Assembly: GCF_964204645.1 (NCBI RefSeq)
Contig: NC_134025.1
Coordinates: 15,780,001 to 15,844,000 of the forward strand
Length of the DNA stretch: 64,000 nt
Origin: Tubulanus polymorphus
Taxonomy: Eukaryota; Nemertea; Palaeonemertea; Tubulaniformes; Tubulanidae
Reading direction: 5' to 3'
The notes under the pieces are model-generated. The model was not told the origin of the DNA. It did no database searches and saw only the letters and a program-made list of their open reading frames with translations. How positions within the stretch are numbered: the stretch's first letter is position 1; each line of letters begins with the position of its first letter. Below are positions 58,506 to 64,000 of the stretch, piece by piece. The position numbers were made by a program, and so were the translations under genes.

Positions 58506-58769
58506 CGATTTGAACGCTTTTGCGCATCCACATCTTCATTTTTTCGGATAAAATGAAAAATCGACGAGCAAACGTCTTTTCTCGCGCTAAACGACGTTTT
58601 CGGGCCGAAATGTGCTTTCCCAGTCGTTTTGATTGCTTTTGCGCATTGACATCTTCATGCTTCCGATAAAACGAAAATTCGACGAGCAAACGTCTTTTCT
58701 CGCACTGAACAACGTTTTCGGGCCGAAATGTGCTTTTCCCGTCGATTTGGGCGCTTTTGGATATCGACC
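58496..58769 (+). repeat. Isolated island of the 118-bp satellite (about 2.3 monomers)
   Basis: Same monomer as the big array, in the same orientation, but more diverged: for example CACATCTTCATTTTTTCGGA and GACATCTTCATGCTTCCGA in place of the usual GACATTTACATTTTTCCGA. It lies directly against the LINE ORF1 fragment. Confidence 0.93.
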
Positions 58770-60029
58770 GCAGTAGTCCAGGCTCCAAGTCTCAAAAACA
58801 CTCTAGAAATATGATTTCGCTTACCTGGAATACCTCAAAGCCCAAATTTCCATTGAAGAAAGATAAGATTCTCAAGCTTATTTGGGCAGATTTGTAACCC
58901 TGGGAACATAAGCCGGGCCGAGATATTGCGTTGCTAAGGTAACGTGCTGGAAAAATATATGCTGTAAGGAGGGTTTTTTAAACGGTGGATTACTCAAAAA
59001 GTATTGTAGATAAATTGAAAATTCTTAGACCTACCTATATATTATTGGGTATGGCCTTTCCGATAAAAGCAACAATGAACAGTTTCAACAATGCTATCAT
59101 GCCGAAATTTTACTTTTTATTCAAAATAACTTCATTTTCGCAGTAAGAAGCCCAAATAAGTTGTCAGTGCAGCCCAGTATGATAAAATATTTAACAAATG
59201 TATACATGTCATGTTAGCACGGGTCAATGGCTATCTGGTAGTAACAACATTTTGGGATACTTCCAACTGTCGCCATGGTGACGGGATGCTTAGGGAAAAC
59301 CATGAATTTTCATATAGTCATAGCTGGTTAAAAGTTTTATTGAATTAATTAGAATTACCTCGTCTATAAAATGGAATTGGGATATTTTTACAACATACCT
59401 GCTGACATGTTATCTGGACAACAATATTAAAGCAATTTTACAAGGATGTTACTATGGCAACGGTGCACTTTTTTGTATTTTACTGCAATTTGGGGGTTGA
59501 ATTCTTTTCTATGGACTTTTTTTACATAAAATTTACAATATCAGTCAGTAATTGAAAAAAGTGATTTAAGACCCTCTAAATTAATTTTTCGAATAATTAG
59601 TTATCATTAGTTATGGAGCCAGTTACTATAGAAACAACAGCCAATAAGTAATTGTTGATGATACCAAACATTCTTTTGATATATCTCCATAACCGAAAAT
59701 CCAAAAATCTTAATTTTGGTGTCAACTGATAGATTTTTATGGATAGTATCAATATAAATGCAATCAGTTTCTCATTTAAGATGATCAGTATATGAGTTTC
59801 ATACGATAGTCAGCCAGCCAATCATGGAAAATTCGACGATCACGGCATTTTTTGTTACAGCTTGGCATCTGGGCTCATTTGATAGCAGAGTATGTGGGCT
59901 ATCATGTGTGGTGGATGCCTTTTACAATTTTTTCGTTTTTTGGCCTACAGGGGGCGCTAAAGTCAGACATTTTGAAATTTAAACATCTTCATTCTCATTC
60001 GTCAAGGAAATACACTTTAAACTACTTTT
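58770..60029. other. Non-coding AT-rich DNA, nothing recognised
   Basis: No frame above chance, no clear repeat family. Short T-rich and ATT-rich tracts only. Confidence 0.6.
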
Positions 60030-60216
60030 GCTAAGGCCAAAAAAAATTGATACCTTGTTTCTCCGCTCTGTCTGCTGACCTTTTTTTAAAATCGTGATCA
60101 ATTTCACCAAAATAGACCCGGCCGCTATAGAAATGAACTGTTTATAAATTTTATCATATTTTACAAAAATGACCCGGCCGCTGCGGAGAAACAAGGTATC
60201 ATTTTTGTTTAGCCTA
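60030..60216. mobile_element. Small MITE-like inverted repeat
   Basis: The left arm (60,030-60,066) contains GATACCTTGTTTCTCCGC and the right arm (60,183-60,216) its complement GCGGAGAAACAAGGTATC, each next to an A/T-rich end (GCTAAGGCC... and ...GTTTAGCC). The interior holds two direct copies of GACCCGGCCGCT (60,115 and 60,172). About 187 bp in all; target duplication not clear. Confidence 0.6.
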
Positions 60217-60308
60217 AATAATTCGAATATCTCATCTTGGGTTTGGAGTAATTTTGAATGTTTTTGGGATTTCACCCCATTCGATGCCCTCCTTTATAAT
60301 GTTGTGAA

Positions 60309-61274
60309 TCAGTCCTCGTCAGCATCACCATCGTTATCATCATCGGCATCATGCAAAACCTTATTCCTATTAGAACAATCTTCCACAGGACATCCGCAAG
60401 CATCGGTGCATTGTATTCCATGCCTCATACAATTGCATCGAGCTGAATCACAAATCTTACAGTTACATATCGTCAATTCCAGTATATCAGATGGTATCAC
60501 TTCCTTATTGGTGTAAACACATACTAATTCATTGTCTTGCATTTTCCATCCATGGCCAATAGGACTTGGGATTGTCGTTCCTCCGATGGACGACTTCCAT
60601 ACAAACATCTGGTAGTTTGCCCGTTTGACGTGTAAGTGGTATGCATCGCTTGTTGGTGGTAGTGTTTCCATTGCTCCTTTACGGCAAAACATACGGTAAC
60701 GCACTTCATCGAGGCGTTTTGCATTTTTTGAATAGCAGCTTGACAGTTATTTTTCACATGCTTCCACAGTTTCTGTATCAATAACTAAGCTATCTCCCAG
60801 GTTTTTTATTTGTACAAATTCATTGACGTTTTCTTGAACAAACTTCCACTGCTTGACTTTACCTATTCCTCGAACTGCAGAAACGTTGTCACAACCTGAT
60901 AACGCGTGGATTGGCATCAAGAATGGTACACTTTCGCCAAGGCTACTAACAATTTTGTGTATGGCATACGTCGCTTTCTTCATTTTAATGTACAATTCTG
61001 TGATGTTGACAGTTTGGTAAAAGTGAACAAGCAAGAAAAACACGTCAGTGTCTACGGAGTTAACCAATACTGAAGATGAATGCATAACAGATAAATGTCT
61101 AATGATTCTTCCATCAGCTTCTTCAATAGCGCAGCAAAGTTGGGGTTCTTCTTCGATGGTTCCATCTGCGATTTTATAACATTTACCATTACTTGTAAAT
61201 CCACCAAGAACTAATTTCCTACCCCTCGTATCTTTCACAGCTAATGTTTCAAAAACACCCAATAAGAATTTCAT
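60309..61274 (-). pseudogene. Multicopy CXC-tailed protein gene (repeat-associated), one in-frame stop
   Basis: The frame opens at 61,274 and continues to 60,309, broken only by TAA at 60,747-60,749. The first part holds EEADGRIIRHLSVMH, then VNSVDTDVFFLLVHFYQ, then LMPIHALSGCDNVSAVRGIG: acidic motifs in the order seen in a family of repeat-like proteins common in invertebrate genomes. After the stop it continues with LPPTSDAYHLHVKRANYQMF and VWKSSIG, then a cysteine-rich tail (CNCKICDSARCNCMRHGIQC followed by CGCPVEDCSN) of the tesmin/TSO1-like CXC type, and an acidic end. The acidic DTD-type motifs suggest a nuclease-like fold, but that is inference. The 5' part is not seen; a mobile-element origin is likely. 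Confidence 0.65.
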
Positions 61275-61279
61275 GAGGG

Positions 61280-61336
61280 TCCCTTTGTTGTTGTTATTTG
61301 CGATGTATCTCTCCCTTTGTTGTTGTTATTCGCGAC
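61280..61336. repeat. Short tandem duplication
   Basis: TCCCTTTGTTGTTGTTATT occurs twice, about 32 bp apart, followed by TGCGA and CGCGA, just upstream of the CXC-tailed gene's first Met. Confidence 0.8.
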
Positions 61337-62339
61337 CAACACCTAGTTGACGTATAGCATATGCTAACCCTACATGCTACAACCCTTCGCTGCTCAGACT
61401 GGAATGAGCTACTAGCTGGGGTTTTGTCCGATCATATTGAAATAGTATTTGACATCAAATTTTATGAATATTACGGATCATAAGGCGCGTTCACACGATG
61501 TTGTTTAGACCGGTCAAAATTTAGTCCGGTCCAGTTTTAGACCAGACCAAGTGTTCTAATTGGCAAAAATTCTGTTCCAAATTGGTCCGGTCCATTTTAG
61601 GCCAGTCTAATTTGGACCGACTTAAAAGAGCGAACCAGGTCCTGTCTAAAGTGTGGACAGATACTGGTACAATGCTGTATGAATTCAATTGTATTAAACT
61701 CGTCACCAATTCGTCATCAAGCATTATAGTTTTTAGATTTCATATAGTTTCTATATTGCCTAAAAATTAATGTATAGACTAATGAATTATTATTTATCTT
61801 AAAATCTCCGCGTGCATTGCTCGCGGAGTATATATCCGTTTTAATTATTCTGAAAATTACCTAAAATCTATCATATAGGCCTATTGATGTGTCCAGATAA
61901 TATGATAAACTGCAATCATCATTTAGATATAAATGTCGGGTAAAATACTTATGGCGACATCTTGCGGGCCCAATCATAACAACCTGTAGCCAATTTTACA
62001 GGGACTCGTATTTGAAGTTTGGGGGGTGAACTATTGCATAGATCATCCAATATCTAGAAAAGGGTGGAAACTCGTATACAGATACTTCCATTTAAATTCG
62101 CTATTCCTCCTAAAATATCCAAAGGATTTCCGTGAAATCTGTTTTTAATTGTTCAAAAATCATTTTTTTTCTCGATATGTCTACTTATATCTACTATATC
62201 AGCCGACCAATAAGTCATGGTTGTAATACGATAAGTCTGACGAGGACCAAGGTAAGCAGAAAAACCTTAGGTTCCGGAATCTTACGACATTACGCCACAT
62301 TGCGAACATACCGACAAAACGAAATACCGACAAATCCGT
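61337..62339. other. Non-coding region with a transposon-like GTTCACAC stretch
   Basis: At about 61,484-61,660 GGCGCGTTCACACGATG is followed by repeated GGTCCGGTCC / GGACCG motifs, which looks like one end of a DNA transposon, but no matching second end was found. The rest is AT-rich without genes. Confidence 0.35.
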
Positions 62340-62590
62340 GCGTGGATTACCCTTATATAAAGTGGCTGGGATCGAGGGGCCTTGTGGTGCGTGGATTACA
62401 CTTATATAAAGTGGATGGAATCGAGGGGCTGCGTGTTTGCGTGGATTACTCTTATATAAAGTGGCTGGGATCGAGGGCCGTGTGGTGCGTGGATTTCCCT
62501 TATATAAAGTGGCTGGAATCGAGGGGCTGTGTGTTTGCGTGGATTACTCTTATATAAAGTGGCTAGGATCGAGGGGCTGGGTATGTATCT
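62340..62590 (+). repeat. Minisatellite of 48-50 bp, five units
   Basis: Unit starts (GCGTGGATT) at 62,340, 62,389, 62,439, 62,487 and 62,537. Each unit reads GCGTGGATTAC, CTTATATAAAGTGG, then GATCGAGGGGC or GAATCGAGGGGC. A degenerate sixth start (ATCTGGATTACCC) follows at about 62,588. A reading frame through it simply reflects the repeat. Confidence 0.92.
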
Positions 62591-64000
62591 GGATTACCCT
62601 TGTATTATTTACTTGCAATACAATATTGACTATGCGAATAACAATAATATCATACATTACAAGTACGTTACACCATAATATCTTGATAAGGGTAATAAAA
62701 TCGATTTATATAATGCGACGGTGTATTATTTTGTTGAAAAACTACAGAGGTTAAAAATTAAGTCGCCATATTGGAGTTAACCTGCAGGGGCACTGCAAAT
62801 ATTTTATTTCGTATGAGCAATCGAAATACATCTATGTTAATAGTTGGATAATCAAATAACGACCAAAAATAATTTCTCAAAGTCAAAGATAGTCAAATTC
62901 AAATTTTCATAAATTTATTGTCGGCCATTTTGAACTATGGGCTCATAGAAGGCGCTGTGAAAAGTTTTCCTTAAGTAAGCCCATCTTTACCGTTTTAATG
63001 GCAAAACCAGACTCAAAATTAAATACTCTTGTTCTAAATACTTTGTTGTAACATCACATTTTTCTACTCATCATTCTATTTTTGCAATGTATATTTCTCC
63101 ATTTGAGTAGTTGAATAAACAATAATCCATGATGACGGTATGGTTTTATTACAATAAACTCTTTCATATAAAATTCGCATTGTGTGACTTCTTCATTTAC
63201 ATTTCTCCATGTCTAATAAACTGCGGCTATAAGTATCTACTCAATATACATGTTCTCTTTTGTCGATTTTATTCAAACCTTGATGGTCATTAGAGATAGA
63301 GGGAGAGAGAGTCCAAATGTCTTTTGATTTTAATTTTTCAATAATAAAATTCGCTTTAAATCTTTTAAGCTGCTCATACGCTGGTCCTATCAAGGCCTAC
63401 ACCTGGTATGTACTTTCAAAACTGACTGTGCCACCCGATGTCCTCCAAAAGGTTGAAATAGAAATTAGTAAATACTATATTCGAGTCAATTCATTTTCTA
63501 AATTTCTTGCAGTATGCTTCAAGAAAGGACAATTGATTGGTTGCATGGAAATAAGTCGTTTTCGTTCAATTGAAGCCATTCTTTCGTACAATATCGTGCA
63601 TATAGGACTCTATAGCACCTCAATTAGTTGCAGGATATTTCTTTTTAGAAATTGACCTCTTCTCGACTTAATATGTTGGTTTCTCAGCAGCACTTAACAT
63701 TGTTTCAGGATTCAAGTCGATATCAGAATTAGGTGTACGTATTTAACACAGTTGTTAAACATCATCTGCTGTCTGTGATCCAATTTTCAGTTCTCCTTGG
63801 GTATTTGATATGAAGTGGCTGACCCAGTTTGGTACGTTCGAACTGCCAGGCTTATTATATCGCCGTTTAATATGTCTTCTTGGTTTCTGCACACTCAGTC
63901 TAGATTCTGTAATGGTACATTTATCGTCAAAAGTAGAAGTAAATACTGAAGTCACCAACTGTTGTGGTTATAAGATACTAACAACGTCAGGAATAAAATA
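62591..64000. other. AT-rich DNA with two unassigned short frames
   Basis: No recognised gene. A plus-strand frame at 63,317-63,655 (112 codons) and a minus-strand frame at 63,755-63,958 (67 codons, with the basic run QKPRRHIKRRYNKPG) are open but have no motif, no clear start context and no neighbours to support them. Exons or transposon scraps are possible. Confidence 0.4.

Noticed and set aside
62132-62754. Frames of 141 and 105 codons over the 49-bp minisatellite
   Set aside because: They reflect the repeat unit; the peptide repeats with the DNA and has no other support.

Overview
The window looks like repeat-rich nuclear DNA of an animal, most likely a marine invertebrate. The evidence is a large satellite array, a BEL/Pao retrotransposon, a piggyBac-type MITE, a minisatellite-cored element of the HINE/'pearl' kind, a Mutator-like inverted-repeat element, a LINE ORF1 piece, and an integrated Polinton/Maverick-type (adintovirus-like) DNA virus. 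No taxon is proved. I see no rRNA, tRNA, CRISPR array or ordinary single-copy host gene.

Layout. (1) 1-37,883: a tandem array of a 118-bp satellite, roughly 320 monomers, with higher-order repeats: offsets of 6,252 bp (53 monomers), 10,148 bp (86), 2,118 bp (about 18) and 590 bp (5). The many short reading frames in it are by-products of the repeat. (2) 37,884 to about 50,790: an AT-rich endogenous viral element. On the minus strand, from right to left, it holds a protein-primed family B DNA polymerase gene carrying a LAGLIDADG intein in motif C, then a block of structural and membrane-protein genes: a probable penton, three short proteins, a coiled-coil/hydrophobic protein, a membrane-anchored protein, a two-helix-hairpin protein and the major capsid protein. 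One plus-strand gene for a zinc-finger/zinc-ribbon protein (possibly VLTF3-like) converges on the polymerase. Ten start codons are immediately preceded by one shared box (TAATTTTTTT, a short spacer, TAAATAA, ATG), which defines the true gene starts even where the frames are broken. Most genes carry in-frame stops or frameshifts, the major capsid gene runs out into the satellite, and no integrase, packaging ATPase, protease or terminal repeat is visible. It is a decayed, truncated copy.

(3) About 50,800-58,080: a BEL/Pao retrotransposon (RNase H, integrase, C-terminal domain, possible start of the 3' LTR) cut up by nested insertions: an unclassified stretch at 52,043-52,760, a HINE-like element at 53,206-54,460, and a 2.36-kb element with about 220-bp inverted repeats and a 9-bp target duplication at 54,609-56,963. 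(4) 58,053-58,769: an antisense LINE ORF1 fragment abutting a small island of the same 118-bp satellite. (5) 58,770-64,000: mostly non-coding DNA with a small MITE, a decayed multicopy CXC-tailed gene, a 49-bp minisatellite and unassigned short frames.

The viral genes would work together as a replication module (polymerase), a transcription module (zinc-ribbon factor) and a virion module (capsid, penton, membrane proteins) under one promoter type. In this copy they are relics.
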